Positions 1 through 6,772 are shown, counted from the first letter of the stretch. The stretch: DNA of 8,755 nt from Desulfuromonadales bacterium (GCA_030614505.1 JAUWTX010000063.1:1-8755), one strand, 5' to 3'. Numbers and translations are program-made. The notes: generated from the sequence alone by a model not told the origin.

Positions 1-225
1 GCCAACAGTCTGCGAGGTTATGGTAAGTTGATGATTGTCGATCATGGCAGTAAGTATTACACTCTTTACGCACATATGGCGCGTTTTACAAAACAGGTCG
101 GAGATTACGTTGCTGCCGATGAGATCCTTGCCTACTCAGGTTATGAAGGTCGTGACGCCGTCTATTTTGAGATTCGCCAGGGCGGCAAACCCCTTGATCC
201 TGCTGGCTGGTTAAAGTCGCGCTGA
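1..225 (+). CDS. envC: EnvC-like murein hydrolase activator, C-terminal end only (5' partial)
   Basis: The reading frame is open from base 1 and ends at TGA 223-225, giving the last 74 residues of a LytM (M23-type) domain. Visible landmarks are VDHG (13-16), LYAH (22-25) and a final YFEIR segment (55-59) followed by GGKPLDPAGWL, which is very like the C-terminus of E. coli EnvC. In active M23 enzymes the equivalent of residues 53-55 is H-x-H; here it is A-V-Y, so the zinc-binding histidines are missing. EnvC proteins with degenerate LytM domains are known not to cut peptidoglycan themselves but to activate periplasmic amidases during cell separation; that role is inferred here. The ctpA gene starts 16 bases after the stop, suggesting an operon. 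The N-terminal signal peptide and coiled coil, if present, lie outside the window. A non-EnvC M23-like protein is a less likely alternative. Confidence 0.85.
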   Translation, partial: ANSLRGYGKLMIVDHGSKYYTLYAHMARFTKQVGDYVAADEILAYSGYEGRDAVYFEIRQGGKPLDPAGWLKSR

Positions 226-241
226 GATTCTGGAGACTCAT

Positions 242-1543
242 ATGCTAAACAATAAATTATCCACTCTTCTGCTCACCATGGTGCTCCTGTTACTGCTTGG
301 CGTAGTTTCCTTTGGGCGGATTGAGGTTCCTGAAGCGAATGCATCCACTGATTATCAGGAGTTGCAACTCTTTACCGACGTCCTCACAATCGTAAAGCGC
401 AGCTATGTGGAGGAAGTGTCTATCAAGGACCTTGTCTATGGTGCGATCGAGGGCATGCTCGCTTCGCTTGATCCGCACTCCAGTTTCATGCCTCCTGAAA
501 TCTATAAGGAAATGAAAGTAGATACTCGTGGGGAATTCGGTGGGCTTGGCATCGAAATTTCCCAGCGTGATGGTGTTTTAATAATTATCTCTCCGATTGA
601 AGACACGCCGGCTTCACGTGCTGGCCTGCAGGCTGGTGATCATATCTTGAAGATCGAAGACCAATACACCAAGGAGATGGAAATCATGCAGGCGGTGCAT
701 CTGATGCGTGGTGTGCCGGGGACCTCTGTCACCATTACCATCATGCGTCCGTCTTTTGAAAAACCTCAGCCGTTCACTCTGGAACGTGAAGTTATTAAGG
801 TGAAAAGTGTGAAGGCGAAAACCCTCGAGAGTGGCTTCGGCTATATTCGTCTGGCTCAATTCCAGGAGCACACCGCCGAAGACCTCGGCAAAGCTCTGGA
901 CAGGTTACGTGAAGATAATGATGGCTCTCTGCAAGGGTTGGTTCTTGATCTACGCAATAATCCCGGCGGGCTCCTTGATCAGGCTGTTGCCGTTGGCGAC
1001 CGGTTTCTCTCGGAGGGCCTGATTGTTTACACTGAGGGGCGCGAGGATGACGCCCAAATGGAATTTTCTGCCATGCGTGGAGGTACCGAGCCAGACTATC
1101 CAATGGTTGTTCTGATCAACGGTGGTAGTGCCAGTGCTTCAGAAATTGTCGCCGGTGCCTTGCAGGATCACGGTCGTGCCGTGGTTATGGGAACTCAGAG
1201 CTTTGGCAAAGGATCGGTGCAGACCATTATCCCTCTCAGTGATGAATCAGGATTGCGCCTGACCACAGCCAAGTATTACACACCGAATGGTACGTCGATT
1301 CAGGCCCGTGGTATTGTGCCGGACCTTGAAGTGTTACCGAGTGAAATCATGGAAGTTAAGGAATTCAACCATTTCCGTGAAAAGGACTTGAAAAACCACT
1401 TCGATACGGAAGGTAGCAGCGAGAGTTCCACAAAAGAGGACGCCTCAGGTCTTGACGAAGAGACCCGCAAAGATTTTCAGCTGATGCGTGCTCTTGATCT
1501 GCTCAAAGGCTGGAGGATTTTTCAGGGTCTGAAAGTGGCCTGA
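242..1543 (+). CDS. ctpA: S41 family carboxy-terminal processing protease (CtpA type)
   Basis: This is a periplasmic serine protease that trims or degrades proteins from their C-termini. The 433-residue product has an N-terminal hydrophobic segment (about 5-24; signal peptide or anchor), an N-terminal helical region, a PDZ domain (about 100-170, starting at GGLGIEI) and an S41 catalytic core. The core shows LDLRNNPGG (235-243), GGSASASEI (294-302) and FGKGSVQ (321-327). The spacing fits a Ser298-Lys323-Gln327 catalytic set, the same 25 and 4 residue offsets I recall for Bacillus CtpB. Residues about 387-406 form a Ser/Glu-rich, probably disordered tail. ATG 242 has GGAG at 232-235. The order envC-ctpA-deacetylase is common in proteobacteria and suggests a role in peptidoglycan hydrolase control or envelope quality control. 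The physiological substrate cannot be read from the sequence. Confidence 0.95.
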   Translation: MLNNKLSTLLLTMVLLLLLGVVSFGRIEVPEANASTDYQELQLFTDVLTIVKRSYVEEVSIKDLVYGAIEGMLASLDPHSSFMPPEIYKEMKVDTRGEFGGLGIEISQRDGVLIIISPIEDTPASRAGLQAGDHILKIEDQYTKEMEIMQAVHLMRGVPGTSVTITIMRPSFEKPQPFTLEREVIKVKSVKAKTLESGFGYIRLAQFQEHTAEDLGKALDRLREDNDGSLQGLVLDLRNNPGGLLDQAVAVGDRFLSEGLIVYTEGREDDAQMEFSAMRGGTEPDYPMVVLINGGSASASEIVAGALQDHGRAVVMGTQSFGKGSVQTIIPLSDESGLRLTTAKYYTPNGTSIQARGIVPDLEVLPSEIMEVKEFNHFREKDLKNHFDTEGSSESSTKEDASGLDEETRKDFQLMRALDLLKGWRIFQGLKVA

Positions 1544-1606
1544 TTCTCTAGCAGCCAGCTCATTGATTGTACGACAGGCCGCTAGTACACTAATGAAGAG
1601 TTGTCG

Positions 1607-2758
1607 ATGACAAAACCAACCAAGCGGCGCCGCCCGAAGAAGCGGCGCCCTGATTTTTTTAAAAAAAACAGATTCCTTTTGATTCTGATGGGGGTAGCAG
1701 GACTGGCTGTTGTCAGCCTGGTTTTTCTTGCTCGTATGGAAGAACAGCCGCATGCACCTGTAGTCCCGCCAATAACAAAACCACTGGTTGATTACACCAA
1801 CAGGGTGCACACGGAAGTTGAGGCGTTGCTTTCGGCACTCAACGCTGATAGCAGTAATATTAAACGTGATCTTGACCATGAGCCGGCCCGTTACACGGTT
1901 GAAGGTGAATTCCCGGCATCTGAACTGATAGCCGGCTTTCAGGCGCGTTTGACGCAGATCCCCGGCGATTATTCCGTGCGGTTGCGAGAAGCGAACTCAC
2001 TGACTGTTGAAAAATCCCGCCAGACGCTAATCCTTATCCACTTTATCCTGCCTGCTCCTGATATCCCTTCGGGCCCACTGCTGGCGATTATCATGGATGA
2101 CCTTGGCCGGAGTCGTTATACGGCTGAAATGCTGATCTCTATGCCTCAAAAAGTGACTTTTTCCATTCTTCCTGGTGAGTCTCAGGCTGTACAAGTTGCG
2201 GAGTTGGCCCATGCAGCCGGCCGAGAAGTTATGTTGCATGTGCCGATGGAGCCCCAAGGGTACCCTGCTGTTAACCCAGGGAGTGAAGCACTCTTCGTCG
2301 AATACAGCAATGCGGAAATTCGCAGGCGTTTTGATCAACTTCTTGCTAAAATTCCACATGCGTCAGGTTCCAACAATCATATGGGCTCCCGCTTTACTGA
2401 GGATGCCAGAGCCCTGCAGCCAGTGATGGAGAGTTTGCAAGAAAAGGGGTTGTTCTTTATAGACAGTCGGACTACGGGCCGTTCTCAAGTAACCGAAGTG
2501 GCGCACCAATTCAGGGTGCCGACAATGAACAGGGATGTTTTTCTCGATAATGTTGCCGATGTTGATGCGATTGCTCGTGAAATACGGCGACTTGAAGGTA
2601 AAGCACGCAGGCAGGGAATGGCGATTGGTATCTGCCATCCTTATCCGGAGACTTTGGAAGCACTGAGGAGGGAGCTGCCGGGTCTGGCGGAACGGGGCAT
2701 TACTATTGTGCCCGTTTCGGTGCTCCTCAGGAAACAGGCTTTGGCGCAGGGGAGTTGA
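1607..2758 (+). CDS. Divergent polysaccharide deacetylase family protein (YibQ/DUF610 type), membrane-anchored
   Basis: The 383-residue protein has a strongly basic N-terminus (many Arg/Lys in residues 3-22) and one hydrophobic segment (about 23-42), suggesting a type II membrane anchor with the rest in the periplasm. A poorly conserved linker and small domain (about 45-150) precede the divergent deacetylase domain (about 157-380). Its family signatures are MDDLG (163-167), HVPMEP (211-216), NNHMGS (256-261), FIDSRT (284-289), NRDVFLDN (308-315) and GICHPYPET (341-349). Asp164/165, His211, His258 and His344 are plausible metal or catalytic residues, but the family's biochemistry is poorly known, so actual deacetylation is inferred. 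ATG 1607 is preferred over TTG 1601 because GAAGAG at 1595-1600 is well spaced only for the ATG. It follows ctpA after 63 bases and is probably co-transcribed. Its stop is one base from the stop of the convergent gene. Confidence 0.9.
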   Translation: MTKPTKRRRPKKRRPDFFKKNRFLLILMGVAGLAVVSLVFLARMEEQPHAPVVPPITKPLVDYTNRVHTEVEALLSALNADSSNIKRDLDHEPARYTVEGEFPASELIAGFQARLTQIPGDYSVRLREANSLTVEKSRQTLILIHFILPAPDIPSGPLLAIIMDDLGRSRYTAEMLISMPQKVTFSILPGESQAVQVAELAHAAGREVMLHVPMEPQGYPAVNPGSEALFVEYSNAEIRRRFDQLLAKIPHASGSNNHMGSRFTEDARALQPVMESLQEKGLFFIDSRTTGRSQVTEVAHQFRVPTMNRDVFLDNVADVDAIAREIRRLEGKARRQGMAIGICHPYPETLEALRRELPGLAERGITIVPVSVLLRKQALAQGS

Positions 2759-2774
2759 GTCAGGGGAGTTGAGT
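2747..2774. repeat. Perfect 14-bp tandem duplication at convergent gene ends
   Basis: The unit CAGGGGAGTTGAGT occurs at 2747-2760 and again, without change, at 2761-2774. The first copy contains the stop codon of the plus-strand deacetylase gene (TGA 2756-2758). The junction of the two copies (T2760 followed by CA 2761-2762) creates the TGA stop of the minus-strand ParA-like gene. With only one copy, the minus-strand frame would not stop here and would read on into the deacetylase gene. The repeat is seen directly; its history as a recent slippage or duplication event is inferred. Confidence 0.9.
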
Positions 2775-4160
2775 GCTGACTTTGGTCATAATCCTGGCAA
2801 AAGTCGCGAAGTTCTGGTCGTAGAGAATCTCTTCAGGAAGATCGGAGCTGACCTTGCGCAGTAAAAGGAACGCATCGCCAAGACGACCTTGATCGTCGAA
2901 AAGAGTGCGCTCGAGCAAAGGGTACAACTCGGATCGTTCTTTAGAGAGCAAGCGTTTTTCAAACTCCTGGAGTTCGATTGTTTTATGTGAGACTTCCAGG
3001 CCGTCATCGTCAAAGCGATAGAAGGAAAGTTTCTGCTGGTAGAAATTACGGGTGTGTGGAGCACGCTGCAGGAGGAAGTAGGAGCGTTGTGCTGACTCGC
3101 GAAACAGGTCCCAGATCGGGTCATGCGTCTCGATGGTGCGTTTGGCGCCGTAGAAGTAACGGAAGACCAGACTGGTAAAACACTCCTCTTCAATAAAGCC
3201 GGAAATCCTCTGGTCGGAGCTTTGGGCAAAGTAGCCGGCTGGACCTATCTGGTCCTTGTTAACCAGGGTCTTGCCGCAGACCAGGCAGCCGATTTCAAGA
3301 TCGCTGAGTCGTGTCTCGTAAGCGCTCTGGTGCTCTTTCCTGGCTTGGGCCATGTCCACGCGGTACTCGTTCATGCGTCGCACTTCAGTGTCCAGGCTGC
3401 CCAGGTAGATCTGTCGTGCTATATGGGTCATTTGCACATGCACTGCAGTTTGACGGCCGTGAGTAAGAACCGGATAGATTTTCCCTTCGGGGTTGGTGTT
3501 GAGCGACTCAACCTTGGGGCTTTTGGCAATATAGCCCTCCATGCAACGATAGCCGCGGTTGATAGCATAGGCTTTCAACAGCTGGTATGGGTCGCGGAAC
3601 GGGCCGTCGTAGTGAATGCGGCCATCAACCAGGCAGGGCAGAATGCGTAACGGTCGGCGGGACAGGCCGTGAGAATCGAAAAAATCGTAAATACGCCGAC
3701 AGTTGTCCATGGATGGAGCATCTTTAACCGGTACAATAACCCGGTCAGCGGCATAGAGGGCGTTCTGGGTGAAAATATCCAGGTCCGGGCGCGTGTCAAT
3801 AATCACGATGCCGTCAAGACCGGATTTGGCCAGAGCTCTGGTCAGGGCCGCCGGGTCATCAAGTTCACGACGCAGGGTGTGCAACTGATTACTTGAGGGG
3901 ATGAACTGAACGCCGTATTCTCCTATCTCAATCAGGTTGTCAGGGTTGCTGCCGTCAAAGAGGTTGCTGACATCCCCCTGTGCTGATGGCCGATTGATCC
4001 GGAACATCTGATCAACGGAGAAATGGTTGTCAAAACTCAGCAGCGTAATCGGCAGGTCCTCATGAAGGGCTTTCAGATAGATCGCCAGGTTGGTGGCCAG
4101 GGTGGTTTTGCCGACCCCTCCCTTTTCGCTCGAAATTGTGACAATATAGGGTGCAGACAT
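2760..4160 (-). CDS. ParA/MinD-type ATPase with a cysteine-containing C-terminal extension
   Basis: The 466-residue product has an N-terminal P-loop ATPase of the ParA/MinD class. It shows the deviant Walker A KGGVGKTT (13-20, with the signature Lys13), an Asp-containing segment after strand 2 (SFDNH, 42-46) and Walker B IVIIDTRPD (118-126). The ATPase region reaches about residue 250. A charged helical stretch (about 255-288) leads into a C-terminal half I do not recognise, which carries CLVCGK (Cys292, Cys295), Cys327 in an EEECF segment and many aromatics. At 466 residues it is far longer than typical ParA/MinD (about 260-300). There is no ParB partner or parS-like array nearby, so chromosome or plasmid partition is unlikely; positioning or assembly of some cell structure is possible. 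ATG 4160 is chosen because AAGGA lies 5 bases upstream and the alternative TTG 4190 abuts the predicted -10 box. It is a lone gene opposing both neighbours. Confidence 0.8.
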   Translation of the reverse strand: MSAPYIVTISSEKGGVGKTTLATNLAIYLKALHEDLPITLLSFDNHFSVDQMFRINRPSAQGDVSNLFDGSNPDNLIEIGEYGVQFIPSSNQLHTLRRELDDPAALTRALAKSGLDGIVIIDTRPDLDIFTQNALYAADRVIVPVKDAPSMDNCRRIYDFFDSHGLSRRPLRILPCLVDGRIHYDGPFRDPYQLLKAYAINRGYRCMEGYIAKSPKVESLNTNPEGKIYPVLTHGRQTAVHVQMTHIARQIYLGSLDTEVRRMNEYRVDMAQARKEHQSAYETRLSDLEIGCLVCGKTLVNKDQIGPAGYFAQSSDQRISGFIEEECFTSLVFRYFYGAKRTIETHDPIWDLFRESAQRSYFLLQRAPHTRNFYQQKLSFYRFDDDGLEVSHKTIELQEFEKRLLSKERSELYPLLERTLFDDQGRLGDAFLLLRKVSSDLPEEILYDQNFATFARIMTKVSTQLP

Positions 4161-4190
4161 AAGGATCCTTTGAAGGCTTAACGTTGCCAA

Positions 4191-4219
4191 TATATAGTGT
4201 TAATCTAATGAAAAGTCAA
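4191..4219 (-). promoter_or_regulatory. Predicted sigma70-type promoter for the ParA-like gene
   Basis: Read on the minus strand there is TTGACT (4219-4214), a 17-base spacer, then TATATA (4196-4191). This is close to the sigma70 consensus with ideal spacing. Transcription would begin near 4184-4186, leaving a leader of roughly 25 bases before ATG 4160. The promoter lies in the 91-base divergent gap shared with xseA. No equally good promoter was found on the plus strand for xseA in the same gap. Prediction is from sequence pattern only. Confidence 0.6.
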
Positions 4220-4251
4220 ATGAAAACCACAAGATATGGGGTGAGTGGCAC

Positions 4252-5448
4252 ATGGCTGAGATGCCTCGAAAATTGACGGTCAGCGGTCTGGTTTCCTTGC
4301 TTCAAGAGGTAGTGGAAAGCAATTTTGTGGCCGTAACCGTTGAGGGTGAAATCTCCAACTTTGCTGCTCCGGCATCGGGCCACTGGTATTTCACGCTCAA
4401 AGACAGTGGAGCCCAGTTGCGAGGTGTTATGTTTCGCAACCGGAACCGGTTGCTGGACGAACCACCGCAGAACGGTACGCAGGTCGTCTGCTCAGGGACC
4501 GTGACTGTTTATGCCGCCCGCGGCGAAATGCAATTGGTTGTAGACAGCCTGGCACAAGGCGGCCAGGGACAGCTGCAGGCGTCTTTTGAAGCACTCAAGG
4601 AAAAACTTTCATCTGAAGGCCTCTTTGCCGTGGAGCGTAAACGATCTCTGCCGGTTTTTCCACAATCTGTGGGTATCGTAACATCAGCGACCGGAGCAGC
4701 GATTCATGACATCCTCAATGTGTTGCGTCGGCGTGCTCCTGATGTGCGGCTTATGTTACGACCTGTCAAGGTTCAGGGAGAAGGTGCCGCAGCAGAAATT
4801 GCTGCGGCGATCGAGGCGTTGAACCAGTATGGTGGCCTTGATGTTCTGATTGTCGGCCGGGGTGGAGGGTCTCTGGAGGATTTGTGGGCTTTCAATGAAG
4901 AAGTCGTCGCCCGTGCCATTGCAGAATCCGTAGCTCCTGTCATCTCGGCCGTAGGCCATGAAACGGATTTTACCATTGCCGATTTTGTTGCCGATCTGCG
5001 AGCTCCAACGCCGAGTGCTGCTGCCGAACTGGTTGCTAAAAACCGACAGGACCTGGAAGCACATCTCGATCATCTCATCATACGTTTGCACTCTCGTATA
5101 GATCAGTCTCTCAGTTTGGTTGCCGAACGGATCTCCGGTCTTGAAGGACGGCTCAAGCTGGCGGTACGTGATTTTACGGCTCTGCCTGATGACGTTGCTG
5201 ACCTTGAGAAGCGGCTCTCTCTGGCCATGCGCGCCAAAATGCGACAATACGTTGATCGTCTGGGGATGACAGCTGGCCGTCTGGATGCGTTGTCTCCACT
5301 GCTACAACTTGATCGGGGATATGTGATCGCCAGCCACGAGCAGGGCGGCTCCGGCCTGGTGTCAGCGGAGGATCTCAAGCCGGGGGACCATCTTTGGCTA
5401 CGCTTCGCCCGTGGCCAGGCGCACACGCGTGTGGAGGAAGTCGACTAG
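4252..5448 (+). CDS. xseA: Exodeoxyribonuclease VII large subunit
   Basis: XseA is the catalytic subunit of exonuclease VII, a metal-independent nuclease that degrades single-stranded DNA from both ends in the cytoplasm. The 398-residue protein has an N-terminal OB-fold DNA-binding domain (about 8-100), the catalytic domain (about 125-262), a coiled-coil region (about 262-345) and the usual C-terminal segment beginning LDRGYVI (353-359). Catalytic motifs are IVTSATGAAIHDI (142-154), VGRGGGSLEDLW (201-212) and GHETDFTIADFVADLRAPTPSAAAE (from 235). Asp153, Arg203, His236 and Asp239 sit at a constant -2 offset from the E. coli residues I recall as essential (D155, R205, H238, D241). It is about 58 residues shorter than the E. 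coli enzyme, mainly in the coiled coil. ATG 4252 is preceded by GGGGTGAG (4238-4245). It heads the plus-strand operon; the M23 gene starts 2 bases after its stop. Confidence 0.97.
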   Translation: MAEMPRKLTVSGLVSLLQEVVESNFVAVTVEGEISNFAAPASGHWYFTLKDSGAQLRGVMFRNRNRLLDEPPQNGTQVVCSGTVTVYAARGEMQLVVDSLAQGGQGQLQASFEALKEKLSSEGLFAVERKRSLPVFPQSVGIVTSATGAAIHDILNVLRRRAPDVRLMLRPVKVQGEGAAAEIAAAIEALNQYGGLDVLIVGRGGGSLEDLWAFNEEVVARAIAESVAPVISAVGHETDFTIADFVADLRAPTPSAAAELVAKNRQDLEAHLDHLIIRLHSRIDQSLSLVAERISGLEGRLKLAVRDFTALPDDVADLEKRLSLAMRAKMRQYVDRLGMTAGRLDALSPLLQLDRGYVIASHEQGGSGLVSAEDLKPGDHLWLRFARGQAHTRVEEVD

Positions 5449-5450
5449 TG

Positions 5451-6317
5451 ATGCGTCTGGTTCTTGTTTTATTCATCTCTCTTCTGTTCACGCAACCGGC
5501 TTGGTGCGGTGAACTGACCCTGCTTTCCCGGCAGGTTCATAACGGTGAAGTGGCTGTACTGCTCTGGCAGGGAGAACCCCTCTCTTTTGGTGTGGTCCGC
5601 TTCAGGAACGAAGTGCTCTACCTGTATCCGGACGCTGATGGTGCAGTGGCTCTGCTGCCCGTCGGTTTGAATGTTCCTGCCGGAGATTATCATTTGCTCG
5701 CCGCCCTGGTTGATCTTCATGGTCAGACAACCACAACAGAATTGGTGCTGCAGGTTGAGTACAAGAAGCGCCCGGAAGAACACTTGACCTTGCCGGAAAG
5801 AATGGTGACGCCGGTAGCGAAGGATGTTGATCGCATCAATCGCGAAAGCTATCTCCTTCAGGAAAAGTTTGCCCTCCAATCGCCACGATTCTGGACGACT
5901 TTCGAACGACCGGTTGATGAGTCGGTTAGCGGTGTTTTTGGTGAGCGCAGGATTCTGAATGGCAAACCAAAGTCGCCGCATAGCGGTACTGACTTCAGAA
6001 GCCCTTCGGGAACCCCGATACGTTCCATCAGCAACGGTCGGGTCGCCCTGGTTGCTGACCTTTTCTATACCGGACAAACGGTAGTCGTCGATCATGGTGA
6101 AGGCTTGTTATCTTTATATGCCCATCTCTCAAAGGTTCTGGTGGAACAAGACCATGAACTTATCGTGGGTGATGTGCTCGGTCAGGTGGGCAGTACCGGT
6201 CGGTCGACCGGTGCTCATCTGCACCTTACGGTCAAACTGTTGGGGGAAAGGGTCGACCCCCTCGCATTGTTGGCGACTTTTGAAAAACTGAATCAGGTCA
6301 AAGGCCTGGATCAATAA
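5451..6317 (+). CDS. Secreted M23 (LytM-type) metallopeptidase
   Basis: This is a predicted periplasmic zinc endopeptidase that cuts peptidoglycan cross-links. The 288-residue protein has a signal peptide (about 1-19, probable cleavage after AWC; the cysteine lacks a proper lipobox), a beta-rich N-terminal domain (about 20-110) and a helical linker (about 118-145). The C-terminal M23 domain (about 158-275) carries HSGTD (177-181), LYAH (222-225) and HLH (256-258). All expected zinc ligands (His177, Asp181, His258) and the supporting histidines (His225, His256) are present, so it is likely active, unlike the EnvC-like fragment at the window start. ATG 5451 is chosen because it directly follows the xseA stop and begins a clean signal peptide; GGAGG at 5433-5437 is a rather distant ribosome site, and translational coupling with xseA is likely. 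Its position between xseA and xseB is unusual compared with E. coli. Confidence 0.92.
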   Translation: MRLVLVLFISLLFTQPAWCGELTLLSRQVHNGEVAVLLWQGEPLSFGVVRFRNEVLYLYPDADGAVALLPVGLNVPAGDYHLLAALVDLHGQTTTTELVLQVEYKKRPEEHLTLPERMVTPVAKDVDRINRESYLLQEKFALQSPRFWTTFERPVDESVSGVFGERRILNGKPKSPHSGTDFRSPSGTPIRSISNGRVALVADLFYTGQTVVVDHGEGLLSLYAHLSKVLVEQDHELIVGDVLGQVGSTGRSTGAHLHLTVKLLGERVDPLALLATFEKLNQVKGLDQ

Positions 6318-6375
6318 TGAAGTTGCTTGACACAACACTGAGAGCGTGGTGTCTTACAGACGAAAGGAAGCGCAC

Positions 6376-6609
6376 ATGCCGGAAGAGACGACATTCGAAC
6401 AGGCGTTGAAGAGCCTGGAAGAGGCTGTTTCCCAACTCGAAAAGGGGCAAATGCCTCTGGATGAAGCTCTGGACTTTTTTGAAGCAGGAGTGCAGAGTGC
6501 CAACCAGTGCCGTAAAAAGCTGCAGGCTGTTGAGGCGCGGATTGAAACCCTGATGAAAAACTCCGATGGTTCCTTTGTTACTGAGCCATTTGGGATGGAT
6601 GAGGACTAG
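6376..6609 (+). CDS. xseB: Exodeoxyribonuclease VII small subunit
   Basis: XseB is the small helical subunit that binds the XseA coiled coil in several copies. The 77-residue protein matches the family's usual length (about 75-80) and pattern: FEQALKSLEEAVSQLEKG (7-24), MPLDEALDFFEAG (26-38) and the CRKKLQAVEARIETL helix (45-59), with an acidic tail. ATG 6376 is preferred because AAGGAAG (6364-6370) sits 5 bases upstream; an in-frame GTG at 6346 has no such site. It lies 58 bases after the M23 gene and is probably in the same operon as xseA, which would keep subunits co-expressed. Its TAG stop lies inside the CTAG that forms the left end of the downstream palindrome. Confidence 0.95.
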   Translation: MPEETTFEQALKSLEEAVSQLEKGQMPLDEALDFFEAGVQSANQCRKKLQAVEARIETLMKNSDGSFVTEPFGMDED

Positions 6610-6693
6610 TACCATGTAAACCTTAAACTATCGCAACTGGCGCGCCAAATACCGGCGCAATTTTGCGACATTTTAAGATGTACAAGGTACTAG
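6606..6693. repeat. 88-bp imperfect palindrome (long hairpin), possible miniature mobile element
   Basis: The terminal 8 bases CTAGTACC (6606-6613) pair with GGTACTAG (6686-6693). Pairing continues inward in register: TGTA (6615-6618) with TACA (6681-6684), CTTAAA (6622-6627) with TTTAAG (6672-6677), and TCGCAA (6631-6636) with TTGCGA (6663-6668). After a small internal loop, GCGCC (6642-6646) pairs with GGCGC (6654-6658) around a 7-base loop. The element starts exactly at the xseB stop codon and fills half of the xseB-ispA gap. Outer CTAG tetramers could be a target-site duplication or part of the inverted repeats; CTAG is self-complementary, so the two cannot be separated. It could also act as a transcript hairpin. 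There is no T-run typical of an intrinsic terminator, although AATTTT follows the inner stem. Confidence 0.75.
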
Positions 6694-6772
6694 GTGATTG
6701 CCGGATTTTGCGGGTCAAAGCGAAAATTTGATTCATGGATAGTCCGATAAATTCCCGGGAGTGAGCAGCTTT

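Noticed and set aside
1548..1585. Inverted repeat CTAGCAGCC / GGCCGCTAG after ctpA (8 of 9 pairs, 20-base loop)
   Set aside because: Short stem, large loop, one mismatch and no following T-run; not convincing as a terminator and could be chance. The nearby CTAGTAC heptamer also occurs at the palindrome ends at 6606, but no further similarity extends from it.
3123..3650. Plus-strand open frame of 175 codons opposite the ParA-like gene
   Set aside because: It is antisense to a protein with clear ATPase motifs, has no ribosome site or recognisable domain, and is best explained as a shadow frame.
5469..6095. Minus-strand open frame of 208 codons opposite the M23 peptidase gene
   Set aside because: It overlaps fully with a gene carrying a signal peptide and all M23 motifs; composition and lack of motifs indicate a shadow frame.
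6327..6358. TTGACA at 6327-6332 as a possible promoter for xseB
   Set aside because: The -35 is perfect, but no acceptable -10 lies 16-18 bases downstream (TGTCTT at best), so an internal promoter is not supported.
6638..6658. Inner stem GCGCC/GGCGC followed by AATTTT as an intrinsic terminator after xseB
   Set aside because: The stem is only 5 bp and the T-run only four bases; it is better explained as the core of the larger palindrome, though some attenuation cannot be excluded.
6694..6772. Possible ispA promoter (TTGATT 6728-6733 with GATAAA 6746-6751)
   Set aside because: The spacer is only 12 bases and both boxes are weak; I cannot support a promoter here by eye.
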